A stretch of DNA of 64,000 nucleotides from Xanthobacteraceae bacterium. Lineage in GTDB: Bacteria > Pseudomonadota > Alphaproteobacteria > Rhizobiales > Xanthobacteraceae. Where the stretch lies: the NCBI GenBank assembly GCA_031291445.1, contig JARLJA010000098.1, positions 51,963 through 115,962 on the forward strand. The letters are read 5' to 3'. Under the pieces are notes generated by a model that saw only the letters and a program-made list of their open reading frames with translations, was not told the origin of the DNA and made no database searches. This document shows positions 46,750 to 56,788 of the stretch, piece by piece (the stretch's first letter is position 1; each line of letters begins with the position of its first letter). Both the position numbers and the translations under genes were made by a program.

Positions 46750-47334
46750 TCAGGCCGCCAGCGCGCGCCGCGAGCGCTTGTAGGTGACGAAGCCGATCCC
46801 GGCGAAGCCGAGCAGGATCATCGCCCAGGTCGAGGGCTCCGGAACCGCGCTGATCGCAAAGGCGCCATCGAAATAGGTCGACGGCACGGCCGTCGCCTCG
46901 ATGGTGATGACGTCGCCGGCATTCACGCCGAACACGGCCTTGGCGAAGGCGTTGGGGCCCGTGGTGCCGAAGGCGGCATCCGGATTGCTGGTGTAGTAGG
47001 GCAAGCCCAGCGCCTGCAGAGCCGACGGATCGCTCGGCGCGCCAGCCAGCGAAGCCCAGTCCTTCGACGTCGCCGTGGCGACGAGAACGTTGTTGACGAA
47101 GACGTCGAACTGGTTGCCGAGCGCGTAGATGCCGGTGACCCGGACATCCTCCTTGCCGGCGGCGGTGAACGTCTCCGAGAAGAAGCTCAGGTTGCCGTTC
47201 CCGTCGTAGGGATAGTCATCGACGATGGTCCAGCCGGCATTCGACACCAGAGTGGTGGCGTTGGCCGAGGAGACCGCGGCGCAGGCGAGGATGGCCGCGA
47301 GCGCGGATCCGATCAGAACTGAATTGATACGCAT
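46750..47334 (-). CDS. PEP-CTERM (PEPxxWA) sorting-domain secreted protein
   Basis: Signal peptide; VPEPSTWAMILLGFAGIGFVTYKRSRR C-terminus. Confidence 0.9.
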   Translation of the reverse strand: MRINSVLIGSALAAILACAAVSSANATTLVSNAGWTIVDDYPYDGNGNLSFFSETFTAAGKEDVRVTGIYALGNQFDVFVNNVLVATATSKDWASLAGAPSDPSALQALGLPYYTSNPDAAFGTTGPNAFAKAVFGVNAGDVITIEATAVPSTYFDGAFAISAVPEPSTWAMILLGFAGIGFVTYKRSRRALAA

Positions 47335-47361
47335 GATGTTGATCCTGTGTTCGGCTGGAGA

Positions 47362-48933
47362 TCAGAACGGCGCGACGTAGCCGGCGGGGAACTGGAGCTG
47401 GAAGCGGCCGATGGTGCGATAGTCGCCGAGGTTGTTGCTCGGCTGCGGTGTGTTGTAACCCGCGAACACGATGGTGACCGTCGAACTGTCGGTGTACAGC
47501 GCCTGCGGGTCGTAGACCCGGCCGCTGAAGAAGTTGGAGTTGTAGCCACCGGTCGGCGTCAGATAACCCGTCGGCGCCACCGCCGGAACGAACGGGGCCA
47601 CCTGCGCGGCCGTCAGCGCATCGGCACCGGTGACGTTCACGACCGGAGCGCTGAGCGGATAAGGCCGCGGGCCGACCGGGTTGATCACGGTGTCGGTCGA
47701 CAGGATCGGATTGTCGAAACCGTAGATGACCCTCCAGGCCAGCAGGTCGCTCGCCTGGCTGACGACATTGACGGTCTCGGCATAGCCGATGAAGTGGAAG
47801 CCGTCGGAGTCGTTGTCCAGGCAGTTGCCGGCGCCGAAGAACATGCCGTAGTGGCCGTTCGACAGGGGCAGGATGCTGCCGCTACCGAGATAGCGGATGC
47901 CGTTCAAGGCCACCGTCGTCGGGTCGTTGAGGCCCGTGGCGGGCCCGACGTCGGTGAAGTTGATGCCGTCGGTGGTGGTGGCGATGCGCACGACGGTGAC
48001 ATCGTCGTTGCGCTTGCGCGCCTTGCCGTTGACGAAGTTGGTCAGGGCGTAGGCCGGCGTGCTCGGGCACTTCTGCGCGCTGGGATAGCTGGTGTCGCCG
48101 TTGAGGGTCTTTTCAACATAGACGCCGGCGGTGATCCCGCCGGGCAGCGGCACCGAGCCCATGAAGGCGTCCGGGTTGATCAGGCCGGTCGTCGCGGTCG
48201 CCGTCGAGTCGAGCGCCGGATAGACCGGAGCGAGCGGGCTCTGGTAGCCGTAAGCTGGAAGACCCGCGAGCGAGCCCGGGGTCGCCACCGGCAGCGGATG
48301 CACCACCAGCTGGTCCGAATCGATGTGGTTGGTGGCGCGGTTGAGGTGGTAGATGTACTGGTTGCCGTTGACGTTCAGCACCACCGGATGGCCGAGGCCA
48401 TTGTCCGCCGCGTTGGTGGCATCGATGCCATACCGGGTCTGTACGCCGCCGACGCTGACGTAGAGATTGTCAGGATCGGTCGCATCCCACGGGCAATAGG
48501 GGTTCAACGCCAGCGCCATGCCGGTGAACTGCCAGGTCTTGCCCCAATCGCTCGACACCGCGGCGACCGTTGCTTCCTGCTGGTTGCGCGGACGATAGTC
48601 GAAGAAGCCCTCGATCACGCTGCCGTTGCGGCGGACGAACGGGAAATAGAAGGGCTGCATCACGCTGGTGCCGACGTTGGTCGCAAAGACCCCCGACTGC
48701 ATGCAGATGCCGCGGTACGGAACACCCGAGCCGGCGTAGGGCGGGCCGGAGGCGGTCGGGACGATGCCCGACGCATCGCGCTTGAAGACGCTCTCATGGA
48801 GCGTCCACGGACCAGTGGTGATCTTGGACTGGGCCAAGCTGCCCGGGACGTAGCCGATCGTCGGATCGGCAAAAGCAGGAGCAGCCACGGAAACGGCGAC
48901 CGCCGCAGTCGTGGCAAGGAGCAGGTGCTTCAC
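47362..48933 (-). CDS. Large secreted protein with an Asp-box (possible sialidase-like beta-propeller)
   Basis: Signal peptide MKHLLLATTAAVAVSVAAPAFA; SSDWGKTW fits SxDxGxTW. Confidence 0.7.
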   Translation of the reverse strand: MKHLLLATTAAVAVSVAAPAFADPTIGYVPGSLAQSKITTGPWTLHESVFKRDASGIVPTASGPPYAGSGVPYRGICMQSGVFATNVGTSVMQPFYFPFVRRNGSVIEGFFDYRPRNQQEATVAAVSSDWGKTWQFTGMALALNPYCPWDATDPDNLYVSVGGVQTRYGIDATNAADNGLGHPVVLNVNGNQYIYHLNRATNHIDSDQLVVHPLPVATPGSLAGLPAYGYQSPLAPVYPALDSTATATTGLINPDAFMGSVPLPGGITAGVYVEKTLNGDTSYPSAQKCPSTPAYALTNFVNGKARKRNDDVTVVRIATTTDGINFTDVGPATGLNDPTTVALNGIRYLGSGSILPLSNGHYGMFFGAGNCLDNDSDGFHFIGYAETVNVVSQASDLLAWRVIYGFDNPILSTDTVINPVGPRPYPLSAPVVNVTGADALTAAQVAPFVPAVAPTGYLTPTGGYNSNFFSGRVYDPQALYTDSSTVTIVFAGYNTPQPSNNLGDYRTIGRFQLQFPAGYVAPF

Positions 48934-49445
48934 GGGGAAAATGTCCTTTGGTTCACGCGCCGGATGGCGCGCAGGTTAAATAATGGTCAATTTATCAGCA
49001 GGTATTTAATGAATTTAAGACAGTTCAAATACAGTTCACCGGCGCGTGATTTTTCGTGATTTGTTTCCATTCATTTCAGAGGCGGCATTGTTTCTCTTTA
49101 ATTTATTGCGGAGGCGGCGCGCGGACGCGATCGCTCCGCATCGAGGCCGATACGGAGCGATTGGCGGGCGCAGGACTTGGGACCGAGGGACTCGAAAACC
49201 GATGGCGCCGCAATTCGCGGGCGCTCGGCCTCGGACCGCCTCGTTGCCGGCCTTTGGCGAAGCGGCCGCCCTGCGCGCCAGGACGGCGGCTGGGCGTACA
49301 GGGCTGGCTGCCTGGACTCTCGGCGGTCTACTCGCAGACCCAGGTGCGCCGCCAGCGCCAGCCATGACGAGTGTGGATGCCGGCGCGCAGCGCAACGGTC
49401 CGACCCGGTCGGGGACGACCGTTGCGCGCGCTGATGACGGGCGTG

Positions 49446-49697
49446 TCAGTGCTTCATGTCGTCCTTCTTCATGCTGTCCTTCGACATCGTGTCCTTGGAC
49501 ATCGAATCCTTCGACATCGTGTCCTTGGACATGCTGTCCTTGGCCATGGTGTCCTTCTTCATGCCATCCTTGCTCATGGAATCCTTGGACATCGAGTCCT
49601 TGCTCATGTCGTCGGCAAAGGCGGCGGGGGCGAAGGCAAGGCCGAGCGCGAGAACCGCGGCCGAAATGCCGAGCGAGATGCGGGTGGCGATGGTCAT
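49446..49697 (-). CDS. MXKDX pentapeptide-repeat secreted protein
   Basis: Signal peptide, then DDMSKDSMSKDSMSKDGMKKDTMAKDSMSKDTMSKDSMSKDTMSKDSMKKDDMKH. Confidence 0.88.
   Translation of the reverse strand: MTIATRISLGISAAVLALGLAFAPAAFADDMSKDSMSKDSMSKDGMKKDTMAKDSMSKDTMSKDSMSKDTMSKDSMKKDDMKH
49452..49613. repeat. 15-bp tandem repeat encoding (T/S/D)M(S/K)KD units
   Basis: Repeated 'ATGTCCAAGGAYWCS'-like units on the minus strand. Confidence 0.85.
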
Positions 49698-49993
49698 GAT
49701 CGAAATTCCTCCAGAAGCGGGTTGCGGCGACATCTGCCGCCTCCTCTGCTACGGCCCCGGAACATGATTGTTACGCGGCAGCTGCCGCTCCTCCGACCGG
49801 CTCGATAACGACTTCGTGAAGGCGTCTGGCGGCGTGCCGCGATGAAGTGGCGCGCTCCCTGCTTTGCAATTGAACCTCATTTCCGCCAGAGGCAGGGTGC
49901 AAAGCTCAATCTTCGTGTCCCGCCCCCGGTTTCCTCCGGAAAGCGCCGACGCGGAGACCACCAGCGGACATAAATCCTCATGCATCGGCGGGC

Positions 49994-51394
49994 ATGATGG
50001 ACTCTCTCGGACGGACGGACATCACGATGGCGAAAGCGGCAGAGGCCCACACCTTCCTGAACGACTGGATGCAGACGCTCACCGAGCGCAGCCGCTCCCT
50101 GCTCAGCCGGGTGCGCGGCCGGGCGGACAACACCGACCTGGTCGAACTCGCCGACATGCTGCTGTCACGCCGCGGCGAGGCCTCGGGCGTCGCGTTGGCG
50201 CAGACCCTGCTGGCCGGCTACGACCGCGCCTCCGCCGAGGTCCGGCTGCAATTCCTCAAGGAACTGGCGGCCAAGTTCGGACCGGACCAGCAGCGGCTGG
50301 CCGTCGCAATCCAGGCCTATCAGGCGAGCCCGGAGGCGGCGACCATGAGCGCGCTGCACGCCGCCAGCGAGCCGCGCCGGCAGGAGCTGTTTCGCCGTCT
50401 CAACCTCGCACCGGGCGGCACCTTCGCGCTGGTGCGAATGCGCGAGGACCTGGTCGACCACATCAAGGCCAACCCGGATCTGGCCGATGTCGACGCCGAT
50501 TTCGGCCATCTGTTCACGTCCTGGTTCAACCGCGGCTTCCTCACTTTGCAGCCGATCCGGTGGTCTACGCCGGCCAACATCCTGGAAAAGATCATCCGCT
50601 ACGAGGCGGTCCACCCCATCTCCGGCTGGCCCGACCTGAAGAACCGCCTGGAGCCGCCGGACCGCCGGTGCTTCGCCTTCTTCCATCCGCAGCTCGCCGA
50701 CGAACCGCTGATCTTCGTCGAGGTGGCCCTGACCACGGACATTCCGGGTGCCGTGGGTCCCTTGCTCGTCCACGACCGCGGGCCGCTCGACCCGACCGCC
50801 GCGACGACCGCGATCTTCTATTCCATCTCCAACACCCAGCGCGGCCTCGCCGGCGTGTCGTTCGGCCATTTCCTGATCAAGCAGGTGGTGGAAGACCTCA
50901 AGCGCGACCTGCCGGGCCTGAAGACTTTCGTCACGCTGTCACCGGTGCCGGGCTTTGCCGCGTGGCTGCGGCGCGAGCGCGACAATCCGGACTCCCGGCT
51001 GCTCGATGCCGAGAAGAAGGAGATCCTGGCGCTCCTCGACGAACCGCGCTGGTTCGACAATGCCGAGCACCGTGAAGCGCTCGAGCAATTGCTGACGCCG
51101 GTCGCGGCGCATTATTTCCTGTCCGCCCGGACCCCGGCCGGACGGCCGGTCGATCCGGTGGCGCGCTTCCATCTCGGCAACGGCGCGCGGCTCGAGCGGC
51201 TCAACTTCCTCGGCGATCCCTCGGACAAGGGCCTCCGCCAGGCCCACGGGCTGATGGTGAACTACCTCTACGACATCTCGGCCATCGAGCGAAACCACGA
51301 GGCGTTCGCGGAGAACGGCGAGGTCGTCGCCTCGGCGGCGATCCGCCGTGCCGCCAAGGAATTGACGCGGCGCGAAATCACTGTGATCCCGTAA
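49994..51394 (+). CDS. mcd: Malonyl-CoA decarboxylase
   Basis: SWFNRGFLTLQPIRWSTPANILEKIIRYEAVHPI, RRCFAFFHPQLADEPLIFVEVAL, FVTLSPVPGFAAWL. Confidence 0.92.
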   Translation: MMDSLGRTDITMAKAAEAHTFLNDWMQTLTERSRSLLSRVRGRADNTDLVELADMLLSRRGEASGVALAQTLLAGYDRASAEVRLQFLKELAAKFGPDQQRLAVAIQAYQASPEAATMSALHAASEPRRQELFRRLNLAPGGTFALVRMREDLVDHIKANPDLADVDADFGHLFTSWFNRGFLTLQPIRWSTPANILEKIIRYEAVHPISGWPDLKNRLEPPDRRCFAFFHPQLADEPLIFVEVALTTDIPGAVGPLLVHDRGPLDPTAATTAIFYSISNTQRGLAGVSFGHFLIKQVVEDLKRDLPGLKTFVTLSPVPGFAAWLRRERDNPDSRLLDAEKKEILALLDEPRWFDNAEHREALEQLLTPVAAHYFLSARTPAGRPVDPVARFHLGNGARLERLNFLGDPSDKGLRQAHGLMVNYLYDISAIERNHEAFAENGEVVASAAIRRAAKELTRREITVIP

Positions 51395-51406
51395 GGCGGC
51401 GCGCTC

Positions 51407-52315
51407 TCAGCGCGCGGCGCGGGCCTTGGCGTTGAGCGCGGCGGCGACGCGGCTGACCGGCGCCCGGCCGATCGCCGCGCTGATGGTGTTGGTGGCCGCG
51501 AGCAGCCGGGGCAAATCGATGCCTGTCGGCTCGCCCAGCCCATCGAGCATGTAGACCACATCCTCGGTCGCGACATTGCCGGTGGCGCCGGGCGCGTAGG
51601 GACAGCCGCCGAGACCGCCGGCGGCGCTGTCGATGACGCGGGCGCCCTCCTCCAGGCCGGCATAGAGATTGGCCAGCGCCTGGCCGTAGGTGTCGTGGAA
51701 ATGCATGGCCAGCGACGCCATCGGCACCTCGGCGGCGACCGCGCGCAGGAGCCGCCGGGCCTTGACCGGCGTGCCGACACCGATGGTGTCGCCAAGCGAC
51801 ACCTCGTAGCAGCCCTGGTCCCACAGCGCGCGTGCCACCCTCGTGACCGCCGCCGGAGCAACCTCGCCGTCAAAGGGGCAGCCGAGCACGCACGACACGT
51901 AGCCCCGCACCTTGACGCCATCGGCCCGGGCGCGCGCGAGCACCGGCCGAAACCGCTCCAGCGACTCCGCGATGGTGCAGTTGATGTTGGCGCGGGAGAA
52001 CCCTTCGGAGGCCGAGGCAAACACCGCGATCACCCGCGCGCCCGCGGCCATCGCTGCGTCGTAGCCCTTCTCGTTCGGCACGAGCACGTGGAATTCGCGG
52101 CCCGGATGGTGGTCGACGGCGCGCAGCACCGCGTCCGAGCCCGCCATCTGCGGCACCGCCTTGGGCGACACGAAACTGCCCACCTCGACGGTGCGGCAGC
52201 CGGCCGCGACCAGCGCCTCGACGAAGGCGATCCGGGTCTCGACCGAGACCGGGGTCTTTTCGTTCTGCAGCCCGTCGCGCGGGCCGACCTCGACGATGCG
52301 GACGGCCTCACTCAT
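51407..52315 (-). CDS. mvaB: Hydroxymethylglutaryl-CoA lyase
   Basis: VEVGPRDGLQNEKTPV, VEVGSFVSPKAVPQMAGSD, GCPYAPGATGNVATEDVVYML. Confidence 0.93.
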   Translation of the reverse strand: MSEAVRIVEVGPRDGLQNEKTPVSVETRIAFVEALVAAGCRTVEVGSFVSPKAVPQMAGSDAVLRAVDHHPGREFHVLVPNEKGYDAAMAAGARVIAVFASASEGFSRANINCTIAESLERFRPVLARARADGVKVRGYVSCVLGCPFDGEVAPAAVTRVARALWDQGCYEVSLGDTIGVGTPVKARRLLRAVAAEVPMASLAMHFHDTYGQALANLYAGLEEGARVIDSAAGGLGGCPYAPGATGNVATEDVVYMLDGLGEPTGIDLPRLLAATNTISAAIGRAPVSRVAAALNAKARAAR

Positions 52316-52320
52316 CGCGC

Positions 52321-54336
52321 TCACCCCGCGTCGGGCTCGACGTCGGCGAGTTCGACGCCTTCCTGGACGATGTCGCCGACCTTGCACTTGATGGCCGTGA
52401 CGGTGCCGTCGAACGGCGCGCGCAGGGTCTGCTCCATCTTCATCACTTCGAGGGTCAGGATCGGCGCGCCCTTGGCGATGCGCTCGCCTTCGCGCGCCAG
52501 GATCGCGACCACGGTGCCGGGCAGCGGCGCCACGATGCGGTCGTCGCCGGCATGCTCCTGCTCGTCGACGCCGAACGGGTCGACCCAATGCAGGTCGAAC
52601 CGGCCGTTGCGGGTGCGGACGTAGAGTTCTTGGCCCTCACGGATCACGAGCGCCTGGCTGCGCAGGTCGCCGAGCTCGACGTCGACCATGCCGCGGGCGC
52701 GGGTGACGGATGCAAGGCGGATGACCTCGCCAGCGATCTCGACCGACGCCGTGCGGTTGTCGTGGGTGTTTTCAAGGACGGTTGCAGTGAATTCGGTCGC
52801 GCCCTGCCGGAACGTGAACTTGCGCTTGCGGCGGCCAACCTGCATCCAGTTGGCAAAGAACCACGGCGAGTCCGCCTCGTTCTCGGTGTCCCGCGCCTCG
52901 TCGCGGAAGATCCCGGCGATCGCCGCTGCGAGTTCGAGCGGCGTCGGCGCGGGCGGCGCCGGCGTCAGCGCCGCGAGCTCGCGCTCGATGAATCCGGTAT
53001 CGATTACATTGTCGGCGACGTCCGGGTGCGCCAGCAACGCGGACAGGAAGGGGATGTTGGTGACCACGCCGCGGATATCGGACTGATCGAGCATGTCGCT
53101 CAGCCGGTCGATCGCCTCCTCGCGCGAGTGGCCCCACGCGATCGCCTTGGCGAGCATCGCGTCATAGTTCGGCGACACTGTGTCGCCCTCGCGGTAGCCC
53201 TCGTCGACGCGCCGACCATAGCCGCGCTCTTGCATCCGCCAGGTCTTGATGGTGCCGACCGACGGCATGAAATTCTTCGCCGGGTTCTCGGCGTAGATCC
53301 GCGCCTCGATCGCATGGCCATGGCACTTGACCTGGCTCTGAGTACGCGGCAGCGGCTCGCCGAAGGCGACGCGGAGCTGCCATTCCACCAGATCGATCCC
53401 GGTGATGTACTCGGTGACCGGGTGCTCGACCTGCAGGCGGGTGTTCATCTCGATGAAGAAGGTGTCGCGGCCGTCGGACACGAATTCGATGGTGCCGGCG
53501 CCCACGTAGTTCACGGCGCCTGCGGCCTTGCGCGCCGCGGCGCACACCGCCTCGCGCTGGTCGTCGTCCAGCGTCGGCGACGGCGCTTCCTCGATCACCT
53601 TCTGGTGGCGGCGCTGCAGCGTGCATTCGCGCTCGAACAGCGACACCAGGTTGCCGTGGCTGTCGCCGATCACCTGCACCTCGATGTGGCGCGGGTTCTC
53701 GATGTATTTCTCGATCAGCACGCGGTCGTCGGAAAAGGCGGCGAGCGCCTCGCGCTTGGCGCTGGCGATCGCGGCCCCCAGATCGCTGGCCTGGCGGACG
53801 ATGCGCATGCCGCGGCCGCCGCCGCCGGCGGAGGCCTTGATCAGCACCGGAAAACCGATCTTCTCGGCCTCCCGCTGCAGGGTCGCCTCGTCCTGGGCCT
53901 CGCCGTGATAGCCCGGCACCAGCGGCACCCCGGCCGCTTCCATCAGCGCCTTGGAGCCGGACTTCGACCCCATGGCGCGGATCATCCCGCCGGTCGGCCC
54001 GACGAAGATCAGGCCCTCGGCCTGGCAGCGCTCGGCGAACTCGGCGCTCTCGGACAGGAAGCCGTAGCCCGGATGGATCGCCTCGGCGCCGGTCTTCCTG
54101 GCGGCGTCGATGACGCGATCGATGTTGAGATAGCTGTCGCGCGCGCGCGCCGGACCGAGCAGCACGGCATCGTCGGCCTGGGTGACGTGCAGCGCATTGC
54201 GATCGGCTTCGGAGAACACCGCGACGGTGCGCAGGCCGAGGCTCTTCGCGGTGCGGATGACGCGGCAGGCGATCTCGCCGCGATTGGCGATCAGGAGGGT
54301 GCGAAACGAACCGTACAGCGCAGGGGTTTCGATCAT
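52321..54336 (-). CDS. mccA: Methylcrotonyl-CoA carboxylase, biotin carboxylase/BCCP alpha subunit
   Basis: LLIANRGEIACRVIRTAKSLG, KASAGGGGRGMRIV, EMNTRLQVEHPVTE; biotin site LEVMKMEQTL. Confidence 0.92.
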   Translation of the reverse strand: MIETPALYGSFRTLLIANRGEIACRVIRTAKSLGLRTVAVFSEADRNALHVTQADDAVLLGPARARDSYLNIDRVIDAARKTGAEAIHPGYGFLSESAEFAERCQAEGLIFVGPTGGMIRAMGSKSGSKALMEAAGVPLVPGYHGEAQDEATLQREAEKIGFPVLIKASAGGGGRGMRIVRQASDLGAAIASAKREALAAFSDDRVLIEKYIENPRHIEVQVIGDSHGNLVSLFERECTLQRRHQKVIEEAPSPTLDDDQREAVCAAARKAAGAVNYVGAGTIEFVSDGRDTFFIEMNTRLQVEHPVTEYITGIDLVEWQLRVAFGEPLPRTQSQVKCHGHAIEARIYAENPAKNFMPSVGTIKTWRMQERGYGRRVDEGYREGDTVSPNYDAMLAKAIAWGHSREEAIDRLSDMLDQSDIRGVVTNIPFLSALLAHPDVADNVIDTGFIERELAALTPAPPAPTPLELAAAIAGIFRDEARDTENEADSPWFFANWMQVGRRKRKFTFRQGATEFTATVLENTHDNRTASVEIAGEVIRLASVTRARGMVDVELGDLRSQALVIREGQELYVRTRNGRFDLHWVDPFGVDEQEHAGDDRIVAPLPGTVVAILAREGERIAKGAPILTLEVMKMEQTLRAPFDGTVTAIKCKVGDIVQEGVELADVEPDAG

Positions 54337-54338
54337 GA

Positions 54339-55943
54339 TCACATCCTGAACACGCCGAAGGTCGTCGGCTCGATCGGGGCGTTGGCCGCCGCCGAGAGGC
54401 CGAGACCGAGCACCAGGCGGGTATCCGCGGGATCGATCACGCCGTCGTCCCACAGCCGCGCGGTGGCGTAATACGGGTGCCCCTGCTGCTCGTACTGGGC
54501 ACGGATCGGGGCCCTGAACTGGTCCTCCTCCTCGGCCGACCAGGTGCCGCCCTTGGCCTCGATATTGTCCCGGCGCAGCTGGCTCAGCACCATGGCGGCC
54601 TGCTCGCCGCCCATCACCGAGATCCGGGCGTTGGGCCACATCCACAGGAAGCGCGGGCTGTAGGCGCGGCCGCACATGCCGTAATTGCCGGCGCCGTACG
54701 AGCCGCCGATCACCACCGTGAACTTCGGCACGTTGGCGGTCGCCACCGCCGTCACCAGCTTGGCGCCGTCGCGGGCGATGCCGCCGGCCTCGTATTTCTT
54801 GCCGACCATGAAGCCGGTGATGTTCTGCAGGAACACCAGCGGGATCCTGCGCTGGCAGCACAGCTCGATGAAATGCGCGCCCTTGAGCGAGCTTTCGCTG
54901 AACAGGATGCCGTTGTTGGCGATGATGCCGACCGGATAGCCCCAGACATGGGCGAAGCCGCACACCAGGGTCTGGCCGTAGAGCTTCTTGAATTCCTCGA
55001 ACTCCGAGCCGTCGACCAGGCGCGCGATGATGTCGCGGACGTCGAACGGCTTGCGGCCGTCGGCGGGCACCACGCCGTAGATCTCCTCGGCCGTGTACAG
55101 CGGCTGGCGCGGCGGCCGGCGGCCGGTCGCGGCGCTGACCGCCGGATTGAGGTTACCGACGATGCGCCGCGCGATGCCGATGGCGTGGGCGTCGTTCTGG
55201 GCGTAGTGGTCGGTCACGCCGGACTGGCGGCTGTGGACATCGGCGCCGCCGAGCTCCTCGGCGGTCACCACCTCGCCGGTCGCGGCCTTCACCAGCGGCG
55301 GGCCGCCGAGAAAGATCGTGCCCTGGTTGCGCACGATGATGCTTTCGTCGGACATCGCCGGCACGTAGGCGCCGCCGGCGGTGCAGGATCCCATCACGAT
55401 CGCGATCTGCGGAATGCCCTGCGAGGACAGCTGGGCCTGATTGTAGAAGATGCGACCGAAATGGCGCTCGTCGGGAAAGATATCGTCCTGCTGCGGCAGG
55501 AAGGCGCCGCCGGAATCGACCATGTAGATGCACGGCAGGTTGTTCTGGCGCGCGATGTCCTGGGCCCGCAGATGCTTCTTCACCGTCATCGGATAGTAGG
55601 TGCCGCCGCTGATGGTGGCGTCGTTGGCGACGATGACGCATTCGCGCCCGGCGACCCGGCCGATGCCGGTGATGATGCTGGCGGAATGGACGTTGCCGCC
55701 ATACAGGCCGTTGGCGGCGAGCGGCGAGAGCTCGAGAAAGGCGGTGCCGGGGTCGATCAGAAGATCGACGCGGTCGCGCGCCAGCATCTTGCCGCGCGCG
55801 GTGTGGCGCGCGCGCGAGCTCTCCCCGCCGCCGCCGGCGACCTCGTCGAGCTTCTGGCGCAGGTCCGCCACCAGCGCGCGCATGGCTTCGGAATTGCGGG
55901 CGAATTCGGCCGAATTCGGATCAATGCTGGACTGAAGCGCCAT
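54339..55943 (-). CDS. mccB: Methylcrotonyl-CoA carboxylase, carboxyltransferase beta subunit
   Basis: [66 protein letters not shown]. Confidence 0.93.
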   Translation of the reverse strand: MALQSSIDPNSAEFARNSEAMRALVADLRQKLDEVAGGGGESSRARHTARGKMLARDRVDLLIDPGTAFLELSPLAANGLYGGNVHSASIITGIGRVAGRECVIVANDATISGGTYYPMTVKKHLRAQDIARQNNLPCIYMVDSGGAFLPQQDDIFPDERHFGRIFYNQAQLSSQGIPQIAIVMGSCTAGGAYVPAMSDESIIVRNQGTIFLGGPPLVKAATGEVVTAEELGGADVHSRQSGVTDHYAQNDAHAIGIARRIVGNLNPAVSAATGRRPPRQPLYTAEEIYGVVPADGRKPFDVRDIIARLVDGSEFEEFKKLYGQTLVCGFAHVWGYPVGIIANNGILFSESSLKGAHFIELCCQRRIPLVFLQNITGFMVGKKYEAGGIARDGAKLVTAVATANVPKFTVVIGGSYGAGNYGMCGRAYSPRFLWMWPNARISVMGGEQAAMVLSQLRRDNIEAKGGTWSAEEEDQFRAPIRAQYEQQGHPYYATARLWDDGVIDPADTRLVLGLGLSAAANAPIEPTTFGVFRM

Positions 55944-56244
55944 AGCCTCCCCAATGCCGTGTCTTGCCAAATCTTGTGGCTGGCAAGCCTTGTCGGTCTT
56001 GACGTTTTCTCGGTCTTGTTCGCGGTCGCTGCCGTTGCCCCGAGCGCTGGGCGAGCGCGCGGTCCGCCAGTCGCCGTGAACTAAATCAAGCCGTTGCCGG
56101 ATGTCCAGCGTCACGTCCGTGGACTGTCGCCTCGGCGACGCTTGGGGCGCGCCACCGGCCCGGCTCGCCCCCCCGCGCGGCCGGCTGTCTGCGCCGGCGC
56201 GGTCAGTGGTGGCTGGTCAAAGGCGGCGGCTCAAAGGCGGCTGG

Positions 56245-56550
56245 TCAGTGGCTCCAGGGCTCGCCGCGCCGGAACGCAAAATTGTCGGAATAGGCCGCGA
56301 TCCGCCTGACCGGATCCTTGGGCTCGATGACCTGGTAGGGAATGCCCTCGCGCTCGCAATAGGCCACGGCGTCTTCCCGGGTGTGGAAGCGCAGGGTCAG
56401 CTGCTGTTTCATGTCACCGCTGGCGGTCCATCCCATCAGCGGTTCGATCGCACGGGGCTGCTCCGGCTCGAATTCGAGCTGCCATTCACGCGACCTGGCC
56501 TTGCCGGATTGCATCGCGTTCTTGGCGGGCTTGTAGATGCGGGCGGTCAT
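56245..56550 (-). CDS. NDUFS4-like complex I accessory subunit
   Basis: ARIYKPAKNAMQSGKARSREWQLEFEP...DNFAFRRGEPW. Confidence 0.9.
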   Translation of the reverse strand: MTARIYKPAKNAMQSGKARSREWQLEFEPEQPRAIEPLMGWTASGDMKQQLTLRFHTREDAVAYCEREGIPYQVIEPKDPVRRIAAYSDNFAFRRGEPWSH

Positions 56551-56788
56551 GGATTGCGTCTGCTCCTCGGAACCGTCACGATCGCCTGGGGAAACCGAAC
56601 CATTGCAGTGACGTGGACGTGAGTTTTATTGTACGATTCTGACGTTTAACAGAGCTATTTTTAGCCCTCTTGACAACGGTCCGCGGCGTCCCGGTCTGGC
56701 CCCTGGGCCGTCAGCCGCCTGCCACAGCCTTCCGGCACACTACGGGGCGTTCCGAGCCACATACCAGCTGACGTGACTGACGGGTGAC

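Noticed and set aside
49452-49613. Regular short repeats considered as a CRISPR array
   Set aside because: Contiguous 15-bp units with no spacers, in frame with a signal-peptide ORF.
52552-56084. Long + strand ORFs 52552..54471 and 54477..56084
   Set aside because: Antisense shadows of the methylcrotonyl-CoA carboxylase subunits.
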